Program-made: the position numbers and the translations under genes
Shown: positions 24,823-32,715 of the stretch, piece after piece
How the letters are laid out: each line of letters begins with the position of its first letter
Numbering within the stretch: position 1 is the stretch's first letter
The notes under the pieces: generated by a model
The model's input: the letters and a program-made list of their open reading frames with translations, nothing else
Told to the model about the DNA's origin: nothing
The model's database searches: none
Origin: an uncultured bacterium
Lineage (GTDB): Bacteria; Muiribacteriota; Ozemobacteria; Ozemobacterales; Ozemobacteraceae
Reading direction: 5' to 3'
Assembly (NCBI GenBank): GCA_900317935.1
Contig: ONIU01000031.1
Span: forward strand, 1 to 33,622
DNA length: 33,622 nt

Positions 24823-25374
24823 ATGAACAAAGCTATTTTTCTTGATAGAGACGGAACCTTGAATCCAGACCCTGGCTATATATCTGACCCAAAGGATTAT
24901 GAACTCTTTGACGGAGTTTGCGAAGCCTTATTAAAGCTACAAAAAGCAGGTTATATGCTGATTCTAATTACAAATCAATCTGGAATATCAAGAGGACTGA
25001 TTACAGAAGAACAGTTAGAATCTGTTCATAATAAAATGAAGAAACTTCTGAAAGCAGGCGGCGTTACTCTTGATGCCATCTATTACTGCCCGCATCATCC
25101 TGATCATCCATATAAGGGAATAGCAGAATGCAACTGCCGGAAACCCAAACCTGGTTTAATTTTACAGGCGTTAAAAGATCATAATATAGACAAATCTCTT
25201 TCTTATATGATTGGAGACAGAACTTCAGACATAAAAATAGGGCTTGCAGCTGATGTTGCACCTGTCTGCATAGCAAAGAAACCTTTTGAAGAATACGAAA
25301 ATATACCCACTTTCTCTAATCTTTCTCTCGCTGCAGATTGGATTTTAAAGCAGAGTTCAGAGCTTAGAGCATAG
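24823..25374 (+). CDS. gmhB: D-glycero-D-manno-heptose 1,7-bisphosphate 7-phosphatase GmhB
   Basis: GmhB removes the 7-phosphate from heptose 1,7-bisphosphate in the pathway to ADP-heptose, a precursor of the LPS inner core. The 183-residue HAD-family enzyme keeps all motifs: DRDGT with D8 and D10 (nucleophile and acid/base), TNQSG (50-54), the zinc loop CPHHP...CNC (C89, H91, C103, C105), RKPKP and GDRTSD (131-136). There is no signal peptide, so it is cytoplasmic. The other heptose genes are not in this window. The last codons (SSELRA) and the TAG stop fall inside the heptamer tract D, so the C-terminus may have been altered by the repeat. The gene is followed by a strong terminator. Confidence 0.93.
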   Translation: MNKAIFLDRDGTLNPDPGYISDPKDYELFDGVCEALLKLQKAGYMLILITNQSGISRGLITEEQLESVHNKMKKLLKAGGVTLDAIYYCPHHPDHPYKGIAECNCRKPKPGLILQALKDHNIDKSLSYMIGDRTSDIKIGLAADVAPVCIAKKPFEEYENIPTFSNLSLAADWILKQSSELRA

Positions 25375-25400
25375 AGTGTAGAGCCAAGCAAAGCTTGGCT
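25351..25400. repeat. Heptamer-period repeat tract D plus CCAAGC-AAA-GCTTGG hairpin
   Basis: Five 7-mers of the form NAGAGNN (CAGAGTT, CAGAGCT, TAGAGCA, TAGAGTG, TAGAGCC; 25351-25385) cover the end and stop codon of gmhB. The last unit forms part of the 8-bp hairpin AGCCAAGC-AAA-GCTTGGCT (25382-25400), whose 15-bp core is identical to 4156-4170. Confidence 0.85.
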
Positions 25401-25401
25401 A

Positions 25402-25428
25402 AAAAAACGCCTGAAACAGGCGTTTTTT
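25402..25428 (+). terminator. Rho-independent terminator after gmhB
   Basis: A GC-rich stem ACGCCTG/CAGGCGT with a loop of three to five bases is followed by a T run, and preceded by an A run, so it may work in both directions. Confidence 0.92.
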
Positions 25429-25574
25429 CGTAGTTGGTAGTCAGTTTTTATTGTATAGGCGAAAACGAGATAACATCGGTTATTTGTAATTCTAGATACT
25501 TTGCATAGTTTAAGCTAAACAATAACTACAATAACTACCAATTACAATAAAAACTAAGCTGAAAGCCTTTTTGC
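25429..25574. other. Non-coding gap with partial inverted repeats
   Basis: No gene is seen. AGTTTTTATTGTA (about 25443-25455) is complementary to TACAATAAAAACT (about 25542-25554), and TAGTTGGTAGT (25431-25441) is complementary, with one mismatch, to ACTACCAATTA. The two pairs are in parallel order and so cannot nest in one hairpin. Small hairpins GTTTA-AGC-TAAAC and ATAAC/GTTAT are also present. Confidence 0.5.
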
Positions 25575-25651
25575 TAGAGATTAGAGTATAGGGAAAAGGG
25601 GATTGAAAATTGAGAGTTAAGAGTTTAGAGTTTAGAGCGACAGAGACTAAA
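25575..25651. repeat. Heptamer-period repeat tract E
   Basis: Eleven consecutive 7-mers: TAGAGAT, TAGAGTA, TAGGGAA, AAGGGGA, TTGAAAA, TTGAGAG, TTAAGAG, TTTAGAG twice, CGACAGA and GACTAAA. The tract runs straight into the large inverted repeat that starts at 25651. Confidence 0.85.
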
Positions 25652-25773
25652 GCGGACAGTAGACGCGAGACCTTCTATTCTCCGCACAAGGCTCGTTCCC
25701 TCGAAGTCTATCCGAAGGTAGGTATTTTCAGAGACCGCGGAGGAGAATAAGGTCGAACAAGCAACTGTCCGCT
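25651..25773. repeat. 123-bp imperfect palindrome with perfect 10-bp ends
   Basis: The outer arms AGCGGACAGT (25651-25660) and ACTGTCCGCT (25764-25773) are perfectly complementary. An inner pair, 25669-25685 and 25737-25754, matches with two small bulges. The central 51 bases contain smaller complementary segments. No ORF or terminator is present. It could be a structured RNA or a small non-autonomous element. Confidence 0.7.
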
Positions 25774-25802
25774 GACATTTATCAAGGGTAACGTCAGTTG
25801 CC

Positions 25803-25832
25803 GTCCCACGACGAAGTGTCTCACAGCAAAGC
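25803..25832 (-). repeat. Two tandem 15-mers of the GTGGGAC repeat
   Basis: On the minus strand these are GCTTTGCTGTGAGAC and ACTTCGTCGTGGGAC. They match the pair at 22379-22408, and the surrounding 41 bp are about 80% identical between the two loci. Confidence 0.85.
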
Positions 25833-25862
25833 GAAACACTTCTTACTCTTCCAACAATTCTT

Positions 25863-25890
25863 TTGTGTTACGCTTATTTTATGTTATAAT
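25863..25890 (+). promoter_or_regulatory. Candidate promoter for the sugar kinase gene
   Basis: TTGTGT (25863-25868), 16-bp spacer, consensus TATAAT (25885-25890) with an upstream TG as in extended -10 promoters. It gives a leader of about 120 nt. Confidence 0.65.
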
Positions 25891-26018
25891 AGGTTAGTCA
25901 TGATTGTACACCACACTAGGTAAATGCAACAAAAAAGCGAGCATATTTCCTTAAATACAATCTCAGACAAAGCTGTATTATAAATCTAACAGCAGCAAAT
26001 AAACCGGAGGAATACCCC

Positions 26019-26927
26019 ATGAGCGTAAAGATGGTAGTAGTAGGCTCAATAGCTTATGATAGTCTTGAAACCCCTAAAGGAAAACGTGAAAGAGTTCTTG
26101 GAGGCTCTGCATCATACTTTTCAACCGTAGCAAGCTATTTTACAAAAGTTGGCTTAGTCGGTGTTGCAGGCAAAGACTTTGAACAGAAAAACATTGATTT
26201 CCTTAAAAAGCACGGAATCGATATGACCGGTTTCGAACAGAGCAAAGAAGGAAACACCTTTAATTGGGTAGGCAGTTATGGTGAAGAATTTGGCGATGCA
26301 ACAACTCACAGCACTTGCTTGAACGTTTTTGAATCATTCAATCCTGTTCTTCCAGAAAGCTATAAGAATGCTGAATTATTATTCTTAGCAAATATACATC
26401 CATCTCTCCAGATTCAGATTATTAATCAGGTAAAGAATCCTAAGATCATTGCTTTAGATACAATGAATCTTTGGATAAATACCACTAGAGATACTCTTTT
26501 AGAAGCAATAAAGAAAGTAGACATTCTCTTTGTTAATGAAACAGAAGCAAGAATGTTAGCTCAGGAAAAGAAATTTGCTCATGCAGTAGCAAAGCTTCTA
26601 ACAATGGGTCCGAAGCGCATTGTTGTAAAACTTGGTGAACTTGGTGCTATGACTGCAACCAAAGAAACCAGATTCTTTGCTCCAGCTTTCCCAAGCCTTG
26701 ATGTAACAGACCCAACAGGTGCCGGTGATTCATTCGCAGGTGGTTTTATGGGAAGCCTTGCCAAACACGGCGATTATTCTGAAAAAGGCTTCAGAAAAAG
26801 CATGCTTTACGGTTCAGCAATGGGCTCACTAACGGTTGAAAACTTCAGCGTAGAAACCTATGAAAATTTAGACCCTAAACGCATTGAAGAACGCTTTGAA
26901 GCATTAAAAGAAATGGTTACTCTCTAA
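26019..26927 (+). CDS. PfkB/ribokinase-family sugar or nucleoside kinase
   Basis: PfkB-family kinases phosphorylate sugars or nucleosides with ATP in the cytoplasm. The 302-residue product shows the N-terminal GG motif (LGGSASYFSTVA, 27-38) and the C-terminal signature DPTGAGDSFAGGF (231-243), with D237 as the catalytic base and the GAGD anion hole. VNETEARML and VVKLGELGAM are also typical. The substrate cannot be inferred; the sequence is closer in feel to the unnamed 'sugar kinase/adenosine kinase-like' members than to fructokinase or RbsK. CGGAGG lies about eight bases before the ATG. It is monocistronic, bounded by the long repeat-filled gap on the left and a bidirectional terminator on the right. 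Confidence 0.88.
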   Translation: MSVKMVVVGSIAYDSLETPKGKRERVLGGSASYFSTVASYFTKVGLVGVAGKDFEQKNIDFLKKHGIDMTGFEQSKEGNTFNWVGSYGEEFGDATTHSTCLNVFESFNPVLPESYKNAELLFLANIHPSLQIQIINQVKNPKIIALDTMNLWINTTRDTLLEAIKKVDILFVNETEARMLAQEKKFAHAVAKLLTMGPKRIVVKLGELGAMTATKETRFFAPAFPSLDVTDPTGAGDSFAGGFMGSLAKHGDYSEKGFRKSMLYGSAMGSLTVENFSVETYENLDPKRIEERFEALKEMVTL

Positions 26928-26943
26928 TTCATATTAATTCGAG

Positions 26944-26988
26944 TATAAAAAAAGATTCAGTGTTTTCACACTGAATCTTTTTTTATAC
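26944..26988. terminator. Bidirectional terminator between the sugar kinase and clpX
   Basis: GATTCAGTGT (26954-26963) pairs with ACACTGAATC (26968-26977) around TTTC, flanked by an A run and a T run. It serves the converging kinase and clpX transcripts. Confidence 0.95.
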
Positions 26989-27006
26989 AAACTTTATATG
27001 ATAGCT

Positions 27007-28248
27007 TTAAGCAATCTGCCCTTCAACCTTATAAACAATCTGATAAGGTTCTTTGTTTTCCACACAGCGTTCATGTATGATTACCTTAGCAACTGAATTG
27101 TCTGAAGGAATTTCATACATTAAATCTAGCATAAGTTCTTCTATAATACGTCTTAAGCCACGAGCGCCGGTATTCTGTTCAATTGCTTTCTTTGCAATAG
27201 CAGAAAGGGCTTTAGGAGTGATTTCCAAGTCTACTCCTTCCATCTTCATTAATCTTGCATACTGTTTAACCAAAGCATCTTTGGGCTCAGTAAGAATCTT
27301 AACAAGATCTGCTTCGCGAAGGTTATCGAAAGTTGCAAGAACTGGAACACGACCTATAAATTCTGGAATCAAGCCAAAGCGAAGCAAATCGCCAGGCATA
27401 ATATCCTTTAACAGATCGCCAACTTTTCTTTCGCTTTTAAGAACAGGAGTTGAGCCGAAGCCCATAGTCTTTTTAGCCGTTCTTGCTTCGATAATTTTTT
27501 CAACACCTTCGAAAGCACCACCCAACAAGAACAATATATTCTTAGTATTTAACTGAATATATTCCTGATGAGGATGCTTGCGTCCACCCTGTGGAGGAAC
27601 CTGGGCTATCTTACCTTCAAGAAGTTTAAGCAGTGCCTGCTGAACCCCTTCACCTGAAACATCACGCGTAATAGAGACATTTTCGCTCTTGCGGGCTATC
27701 TTATCTATTTCATCAATATATACGATACCGCGTTCGGCCTTTTGAACATCATAATCTGCTGCACGAAGCAAGTTCAAAAGAATACTTTCAACATCATCGC
27801 CGACATAACCAGCTTCAGTAAGTGTGGTTGCGTCTGCAATACAGAAAGGAACATTCAAAAGTTTAGCCAGACTCTGGGCAAGATGAGTCTTGCCTGAACC
27901 TGTTGGCCCGATAAGCAGAACATTAGATTTCTGCACTTCAACATCATCACGGTGGTCATCACCTAAAGCCAAGCGCTTGTAGTGATTATACACGGCAACA
28001 GAAAGAATCTTCTTGGCTCTTTCCTGACCAACAACATACTGGTCAAGAACCTTGACGATATCTTTAGGTTTAAGTGTGTTCTGCATCGTTTGAGGACTGT
28101 CTTCATCCATTTCCTCAAGAATGATGTCATTGCACAAGCTAATACATTCATCGCAAATGTATACGTCAGGTCCAGCAATAAGCTTGCGGACCTGATCTTG
28201 TCCTTTTCCGCAGAAGGAACAGTGAAATTGCGGGGTCTTAGAAAGCAT
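27007..28248 (-). CDS. clpX: ATP-dependent Clp protease ATP-binding subunit ClpX
   Basis: ClpX is the hexameric AAA+ unfoldase that feeds tagged proteins to ClpP. The 413-residue product has the N-terminal zinc-binding domain (CSFC near residue 10 and CDEC near residue 32), Walker A GPTGSGKT (about 113-120), pore loop GYVGDDVE, Walker [12 protein letters not shown], and the IGF-like segment in the expected region. The C-terminal domain has the sensor 2 motif TGARGLRRI. It starts two bases after the clpP stop codon, and its ribosome site GAGGAG is made of the last codons of clpP, implying translational coupling. It is the last gene of tig-clpP-clpX. Confidence 0.97.
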   Translation of the reverse strand: MLSKTPQFHCSFCGKGQDQVRKLIAGPDVYICDECISLCNDIILEEMDEDSPQTMQNTLKPKDIVKVLDQYVVGQERAKKILSVAVYNHYKRLALGDDHRDDVEVQKSNVLLIGPTGSGKTHLAQSLAKLLNVPFCIADATTLTEAGYVGDDVESILLNLLRAADYDVQKAERGIVYIDEIDKIARKSENVSITRDVSGEGVQQALLKLLEGKIAQVPPQGGRKHPHQEYIQLNTKNILFLLGGAFEGVEKIIEARTAKKTMGFGSTPVLKSERKVGDLLKDIMPGDLLRFGLIPEFIGRVPVLATFDNLREADLVKILTEPKDALVKQYARLMKMEGVDLEITPKALSAIAKKAIEQNTGARGLRRIIEELMLDLMYEIPSDNSVAKVIIHERCVENKEPYQIVYKVEGQIA

Positions 28249-28250
28249 GC

Positions 28251-28853
28251 TTACTCCTCAGTCGGTTTTGCTACATTCCGCTGAACAACTTCATCTATGA
28301 GCCCATAATCCTTGGCTTCCTTTGCAGACATGAAGAAGTCACGATCTGTGTCTTTCTTAATCTGCTTCAAAGGCTGCCCAGTATGTGCGGCCAGGATGTT
28401 GTTCAACGAATCTTTCATTCGCAGAATTTCCTGAGCCTGAATTTCGATATCACTAGCCTGTCCTTGTGCGCCGCCTAATGGTTGATGAATCATAATTCTG
28501 GAATTAGGCAATGCGTAGCGTTTACCTTTAGTGCCTGCAGCAAGCAGGAAAGCTCCCATACTAGCAGCTTGCCCGATGCAGATTGTGCTTACATCAGGTT
28601 TAATGTACTGCATAGTATCGTATATAGCCATACCAGCTGTTACGACACCTCCCGGACTATTGATGTAAATAGAGATATCTTTTTCAGGATCTTCGGATTC
28701 CAAAAATAGAAGCTGAGCTACAACAACATCGGCTACACCGTCATCTATCCCGCCGCCCAAAAAGATAATTCTATCTTTTAACAGACGTGAGTAGATGTCG
28801 AAAGCGCGTTCCCCACGGCTACTTTGTTCAATAACTATAGGAACCATTGTCAC
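28251..28853 (-). CDS. clpP: ATP-dependent Clp protease proteolytic subunit ClpP
   Basis: ClpP forms the 14-subunit serine protease chamber working with ClpX. The 200-residue product has a normal length and a full catalytic triad: Ser98 in GQAASMGAF, His123 in [10 protein letters not shown] and Asp172 in DTDRDFFMS. The start is a GTG at 28853, overlapping the tig stop codon as GTGA, with AAGGAGG about ten bases upstream; an ATG two codons later (28847) is a weaker choice because it is farther from the ribosome site. The short N-terminal stretch before [20 protein letters not shown] fits the family without a long propeptide. Confidence 0.97.
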   Translation of the reverse strand: MTMVPIVIEQSSRGERAFDIYSRLLKDRIIFLGGGIDDGVADVVVAQLLFLESEDPEKDISIYINSPGGVVTAGMAIYDTMQYIKPDVSTICIGQAASMGAFLLAAGTKGKRYALPNSRIMIHQPLGGAQGQASDIEIQAQEILRMKDSLNNILAAHTGQPLKQIKKDTDRDFFMSAKEAKDYGLIDEVVQRNVAKPTEE

Positions 28854-30184
28854 GCTTCATCTTCCTCCTTGTTTTCGTCAGCTTCTTTTACCATATCGTA
28901 TTTTACTTCGTTATTTTTTAGTATAAAGTCACGAATTTTTTGACTTCTTAAAGAAAATTTTACATTTTCTTCGCCATCGTTCTGAGCGAGGGTTTCAAGA
29001 AGCTTTTCGACTGGCATGTTATATTCTTTAGCGCGTTTTTCAATTTCTTCGCGATAATCAGCATCAGTTACTTCGATATTTTCTCTTTCACCAATAGTAT
29101 CAATGATGAGCATCATCTTAGTCTGGCGAAGAGCTCTTTCTCTGAAGCTTTCTCTGAATTCATTTACGTCTTTGCCAGAATTGCGGAGGTAATCCTGGAT
29201 AGTAGTGCCAAACTGTCTCCAGCGGCGATCTAAGCCCTGAATGAAGAAATCAATAGTGCTCTGAACCATTGCTTCTGGAACATCGAACTTATATTCTTCA
29301 ATGATTTTGCTGAGAATGTCATCGAAAGCTCTTTCTTCAGCATCGAATTTGGAGCGTTCTTCCAAATCTTCTCTAATGCGAACTTTTAGAGCTTCAACAT
29401 CTTTGTAATCACCAAGTCTCTGAGCGAATTCATCATTCAATTCAGGAAGTGTTGGTCTAGAAATACGAGTTAAAGTAACTTTATATTCTAAGGTCTTGCC
29501 ATAGTATTTAGAATCTTTCTGACTTTCATCTTCATTTTTGCGTGAAGTAGTGCGGCTTTCACCAATCTTCATGCCTTCACAGAAAGAGAAGAGTTTGTCA
29601 TCTTTAAGAAGCTTGTGAGTCATCTTGTCATCAGAAAGTTCTTCGTCAGTTTCGCCATCGCAGGAAACTTCAAGTTTTGCAGAGAAGTAATCACCAACAG
29701 TCAATTCACCGTCTTCGATAGCTTCTGTCTTGCTCTGCTGTTCGCGAACCTGTTCAATAACTTTGTCAACGCTTTCTTCATCAACGATTTCGCGCTGAAC
29801 CTGAGTAGACATACCCTTATAATTGAATTCACCAAGTTTCGGTCTTACTTCAAACTGAATCTTGAAGGTATAAGGTTCATTTTCTTTAAGATGTGATTCA
29901 ACTAATTCAAAACGACCAACAGGCTGAAGCTTGTTGTCTTTGATAGCCTGAGCATAAACATCCTGAATCAATTCTTCTTCAATCTGGGCCTTGACGTATT
30001 CCTGACCCATAGCTGCAGCGATGACATTTCTTGGAGCCTTGCCCTGTCTGAAACCAGGTATTCTAATCTGGCGTGCTGCGCGAGTAAAGAAGCTCTTATA
30101 AGCTGCGTTAACTTTTTCCTTTTCGACTTCGACTGTTAAAGCAACTTTGTTAGCTTCCAGTTCCTGAACTTGTGTATTTAACAT
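28850..30184 (-). CDS. tig: Trigger factor, ribosome-associated chaperone
   Basis: Trigger factor binds at the ribosome exit tunnel and helps new proteins fold. The 444-residue product has the N-terminal ribosome-binding domain with the signature GFRQGKAP (44-51). The middle FKBP-like peptidyl-prolyl isomerase domain (about 155-245) is divergent and carries an unusual acidic, Ser/Lys-rich stretch ([16 protein letters not shown]). The C-terminal arm domain is helical, and the tail is acidic (NKEEDEA). It is the first gene of tig-clpP-clpX, the common order in many bacteria, and its stop overlaps the clpP GTG start. The ribosome site AAAAGGAG lies within two alternative hairpins in the leader (30193-30233). 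Confidence 0.96.
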   Translation of the reverse strand: MLNTQVQELEANKVALTVEVEKEKVNAAYKSFFTRAARQIRIPGFRQGKAPRNVIAAAMGQEYVKAQIEEELIQDVYAQAIKDNKLQPVGRFELVESHLKENEPYTFKIQFEVRPKLGEFNYKGMSTQVQREIVDEESVDKVIEQVREQQSKTEAIEDGELTVGDYFSAKLEVSCDGETDEELSDDKMTHKLLKDDKLFSFCEGMKIGESRTTSRKNEDESQKDSKYYGKTLEYKVTLTRISRPTLPELNDEFAQRLGDYKDVEALKVRIREDLEERSKFDAEERAFDDILSKIIEEYKFDVPEAMVQSTIDFFIQGLDRRWRQFGTTIQDYLRNSGKDVNEFRESFRERALRQTKMMLIIDTIGERENIEVTDADYREEIEKRAKEYNMPVEKLLETLAQNDGEENVKFSLRSQKIRDFILKNNEVKYDMVKEADENKEEDEA

Positions 30185-30192
30185 TAGAAAAC

Positions 30193-30233
30193 TCCTTTTG
30201 GAGAAAATTTACCAATAACAACAGTGCTCCAAA
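30193..30233 (-). promoter_or_regulatory. Two mutually exclusive hairpins around the tig ribosome site
   Basis: In the tig leader RNA, CUCC can pair with the adjacent GGAG of the ribosome site (CUCC-AAAA-GGAG, about 30192-30203). The same CUCC lies in CUCCAAA, which can instead pair with an upstream UUUGGAG (30227-30233), freeing the ribosome site. The competing pairings suggest a translational switch. Confidence 0.4.
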
Positions 30234-30291
30234 TGCTCTTTTAACCGATTTAAGGTAAAAGTACAGTCAGAGCCTATTAAGTTGAGTAAAT

Positions 30292-30320
30292 ATTATAAAG
30301 AACTTGCCACTAAAAGTAAA
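30292..30320 (-). promoter_or_regulatory. Promoter of tig-clpP-clpX
   Basis: On the minus strand TTTACT (30315-30320), exactly 17 bp, consensus TATAAT (30292-30297). The leader would be about 100 nt. Confidence 0.7.
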
Positions 30321-30379
30321 GAGTTGTACTAATAATTATGTACAAAATTATTATTTTATTTCTGGTGGTTAAAAAAATA

Positions 30380-30408
30380 TTGAAAAATACAAACAACTGT
30401 GTTATATA
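30380..30408 (+). promoter_or_regulatory. Promoter of the tRNA-Leu/tRNA-Gly unit
   Basis: TTGAAA (30380-30385), 17-bp spacer, TATATA (30403-30408). A small GTCG-GTGA-CGAC hairpin lies in the transcribed leader (30419-30430). Confidence 0.7.
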
Positions 30409-30449
30409 TAATCACACAGTCGGTGACGACCTCATAGTCTCATTGATTA

Positions 30450-30531
30450 GCGAGGATGGCGGAACTGGTAGACGCGCTAGACTTAGGATCTAGTGTTTCA
30501 CGACGTGCGGGTTCAAGTCCCGCTCTTCGCA
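30450..30531 (+). tRNA. tRNA-Leu (anticodon TAG)
   Basis: Acceptor stem GCGAGGA/TCTTCGC, anticodon stem CTAGA/TCTAG with loop CTTAGGA (anticodon TAG), a long variable arm (TGTTTCACGACG) typical of class II tRNA-Leu, T loop TTCAAGT, discriminator A. CCA is not encoded. Confidence 0.97.
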
Positions 30532-30546
30532 CCGATTCATAATCTT

Positions 30547-30619
30547 GCGGGATTAACTCAATTGGTAGAGTGTTACCCTTCCAAGGTAAAGGTTGCGGGT
30601 TCGAGTCCCGTATCCCGCT
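30547..30619 (+). tRNA. tRNA-Gly (anticodon TCC)
   Basis: Acceptor stem GCGGGAT/ATCCCGC, D arm, anticodon stem TTACC/GGTAA with loop CTTCCAA (anticodon TCC), T loop TTCGAGT, discriminator T. It lies 15 bp after tRNA-Leu and before a shared terminator. Confidence 0.97.
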
Positions 30620-30625
30620 CTTGAA

Positions 30626-30664
30626 AAAAGCAGTTTATTGGAAACAATAAACTGCTTTTATTTT
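30626..30664 (+). terminator. Rho-independent terminator of the two-tRNA unit
   Basis: A 15-bp perfect stem (30626-30640 and 30645-30659) with a GAAA tetraloop is followed by a T-rich run. Confidence 0.95.
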
Positions 30665-30715
30665 TAGAACAATTAAAGAATTTTATTTTAGACATCTGAT
30701 TTTGGAAACAAAGCA

Positions 30716-31954
30716 ATGACAACATTTTATATCAAATCACTAGGATGCAAAGTAAGCCAGTATGACGGCGAAAGAATAGCCGAAAAATTGAAGGAATACG
30801 GCTTAATCGAAAATGAAAACCAGCCGGATTTATTCATATTAAATGGCTGCTCTGTTACAGGTCGAGCTTCTCAGAAAGCAAGACAGATAATAAGAGCTGT
30901 CAGACGTAAAAAAGCAGATTGCAAAATAGTTCTAGCCGGATGCGAAGCAAGACTGGTTGAAAAGAAAAATGAAAGAATACCAGAAGTTGATTGGCTCCTT
31001 CCCTATAACGATATTGATTCTATAAATAAAATGATGTCTGCACTTTCTTTAGACATAGAAAGTGATAATGTTCTGGCAGAAAAGCAGTTCAATCACACAG
31101 ACATGACCAGAGCCTACCTAAAGGTTCAAGATGGTTGCAGCCAATTCTGTTCTTATTGTATTGTTGCCCATCTTCGCGGCAAGGAATGGTCTAGACCTAT
31201 TGATGACGCCATCGAAGAAGCTAAGGAACTAATTGCTGAAGGGCATAAAGAGATTGTTCTTACTGGAATACATGTAGGTCACTATAAACCCTCGCTGGTT
31301 CCACTGTTAAAAGAGCTTGAAAAACTAGATGGTCTTGAACGCATAAGACTAAGCTCGATTGAATCAGTAGAAGTTAAAGATGAACTGATAGAATGGGCCG
31401 CCAATTCCCCCAAGGCCTGCCATCATTTTCATCTGCCGCTACAGTCAGGCTGCGACAAGATCTTAAAAGCCATGCACCGACCTTATTTAACCAAAGATTT
31501 TAAAGCCGTTGTAGACCATATAAGAGAAACAATGCCAGAAGCCGCCATTACAACAGATTTAATAGTGGGTTTTCCAGGCGAAACAGAAGAAGATTTTCAG
31601 GAAACCTTAAATTTCTTAGATGAAATCAAGTTTTCAAGATTTCACATTTTCAGATATTCAAAACGAGACGGCACACCCGCTGCAATAATGCCAAATCAAA
31701 TTAGCAACGAAATAAAAATTGCACGCTCCGACAGAGTAGAGGCGGTCTGGCACAAATACGCCCATGACTTTGCAAAACATTTTGAAGGACATAAGGTTGA
31801 AGTGCTTTGGGAAACCTTAGAAGACGGCTGGTTGAAAGGCTATTCCAAAGAGTATGTTCCCTGCAAAATGAAGTCTGAAGATGAATCATTAAGAAACAAA
31901 CTTATGGCTGTTACCGGCATTAAAGCCGAAAACAGCGAGCTAATAGTCGAATAA
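30716..31954 (+). CDS. mtaB: tRNA N6-threonylcarbamoyladenosine(37) methylthiotransferase MtaB
   Basis: MtaB is a radical-SAM enzyme that adds a methylthio group to t6A37 of tRNAs reading ANN codons. The 412-residue product has the N-terminal cluster-binding cysteines C11 (SLGCKVSQYD), C45 (LNGCSVT) and C76 (LAGCEAR), the radical-SAM motif CSQFCSYC (C141, C145, C148), and family segments LTGIHVGHY and LPLQSGCDKILKAMHRPY. SLGCKVSQYD is the MtaB-type variant of the N-terminal motif, separating it from MiaB and RimO. The C-terminal TRAM-like region is short. It lies about 50 bp after the tRNA terminator and has a modest ribosome site (GGAAA), and converges on the thioesterase gene. Confidence 0.93.
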   Translation: MTTFYIKSLGCKVSQYDGERIAEKLKEYGLIENENQPDLFILNGCSVTGRASQKARQIIRAVRRKKADCKIVLAGCEARLVEKKNERIPEVDWLLPYNDIDSINKMMSALSLDIESDNVLAEKQFNHTDMTRAYLKVQDGCSQFCSYCIVAHLRGKEWSRPIDDAIEEAKELIAEGHKEIVLTGIHVGHYKPSLVPLLKELEKLDGLERIRLSSIESVEVKDELIEWAANSPKACHHFHLPLQSGCDKILKAMHRPYLTKDFKAVVDHIRETMPEAAITTDLIVGFPGETEEDFQETLNFLDEIKFSRFHIFRYSKRDGTPAAIMPNQISNEIKIARSDRVEAVWHKYAHDFAKHFEGHKVEVLWETLEDGWLKGYSKEYVPCKMKSEDESLRNKLMAVTGIKAENSELIVE

Positions 31955-31967
31955 AAGAAACCTTTTT

Positions 31968-32699
31968 TCAATTGAAAGCTAGTTTGGCCCTTACGACTTC
32001 GTTGTCACCAGATTTAATCAAAAATTCAAAGGTATTATCTGTTTGCTTTTTATATATAGAAAGTAAATCTCCTTCAAGTGTTTCATGGAGATAATGAATT
32101 TCAAAGTCTTCTACAGTATGTTTTCCAAAGAAATCTGAAGGGAACGTATTTAGAATATGTCTTATATAAACCGCATTATTAGTGTGGTTTGAGAAATCTA
32201 TATCTGTATAGTAGATTTTTTGATTATAAACAAAATCATTTTCAGAAAAATCATCTGTTAACTTTTCAAAGGTTAATTCTTTTACAGATTTTTCATATTC
32301 CATATCGTTAGGATAACTAATAGAACTTATTTTTCTCACCTTTCGAGTTTCTATATCTATAACTGCATTTTCCTGTAAAGCTAGAAAAATAAGCTTGTTA
32401 TCCTGATTATAGAAAACGCTTTCGATATAAGTTCTCAAAGCGGTATTTTTAATAGTATAACCCTTTGCATGCAATTGATCGAGCCAAACAGCCTTATTAA
32501 AGAACTTAACTTTAGTCTTGGACAAGACCCATAAAGCATTATCCTGCTTTTTCAATCTAAGATTGTCACTTTTGAAATTTCCGAAATACTCAGTCATTAA
32601 ATTCTGGGCTAATTCGATGGCATAAAGGGTGTTTAATTCTGCGTTATTGTCTAAACCGGTATAGCTGAGTGTAAATTCTTTTTCACAAGTGTATTTCAT
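31968..32699 (-). CDS. Acyl-ACP thioesterase-like protein (double hotdog)
   Basis: Acyl-ACP thioesterases release fatty acids from acyl carrier protein and set chain length. The 243-residue product fits the bacterial FatA/B-like family: first hotdog with LDNNAELNTLYAIELAQNLM and the NALWVLSKTKVKFF strand (54-67), second hotdog with DIDFSNHTNNAVYIRHIL (166-183), where N171 and H172 match the family's N-x-H-V-N-N-type catalytic segment. The sequence is divergent; the usual Val-Asn-Asn is T-N-N. It is a cytoplasmic protein with no signal. It is 16 bp downstream of the YunG-like gene on the same strand, so both may be co-transcribed; the substrate is not predictable. Confidence 0.8.
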   Translation of the reverse strand: MKYTCEKEFTLSYTGLDNNAELNTLYAIELAQNLMTEYFGNFKSDNLRLKKQDNALWVLSKTKVKFFNKAVWLDQLHAKGYTIKNTALRTYIESVFYNQDNKLIFLALQENAVIDIETRKVRKISSISYPNDMEYEKSVKELTFEKLTDDFSENDFVYNQKIYYTDIDFSNHTNNAVYIRHILNTFPSDFFGKHTVEDFEIHYLHETLEGDLLSIYKKQTDNTFEFLIKSGDNEVVRAKLAFN

Positions 32700-32715
32700 T
32701 TTATTTTCAGAACTC

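Noticed and set aside
25651..25773. SRP RNA, 6S RNA, RNase P RNA or tmRNA
   Set aside because: None of the conserved core sequences of these RNAs that I know is present; only the hairpin shape is similar.
27053..27556. A 167-codon plus-strand ORF inside clpX
   Set aside because: It is a shadow of the conserved clpX frame and has no ribosome site.
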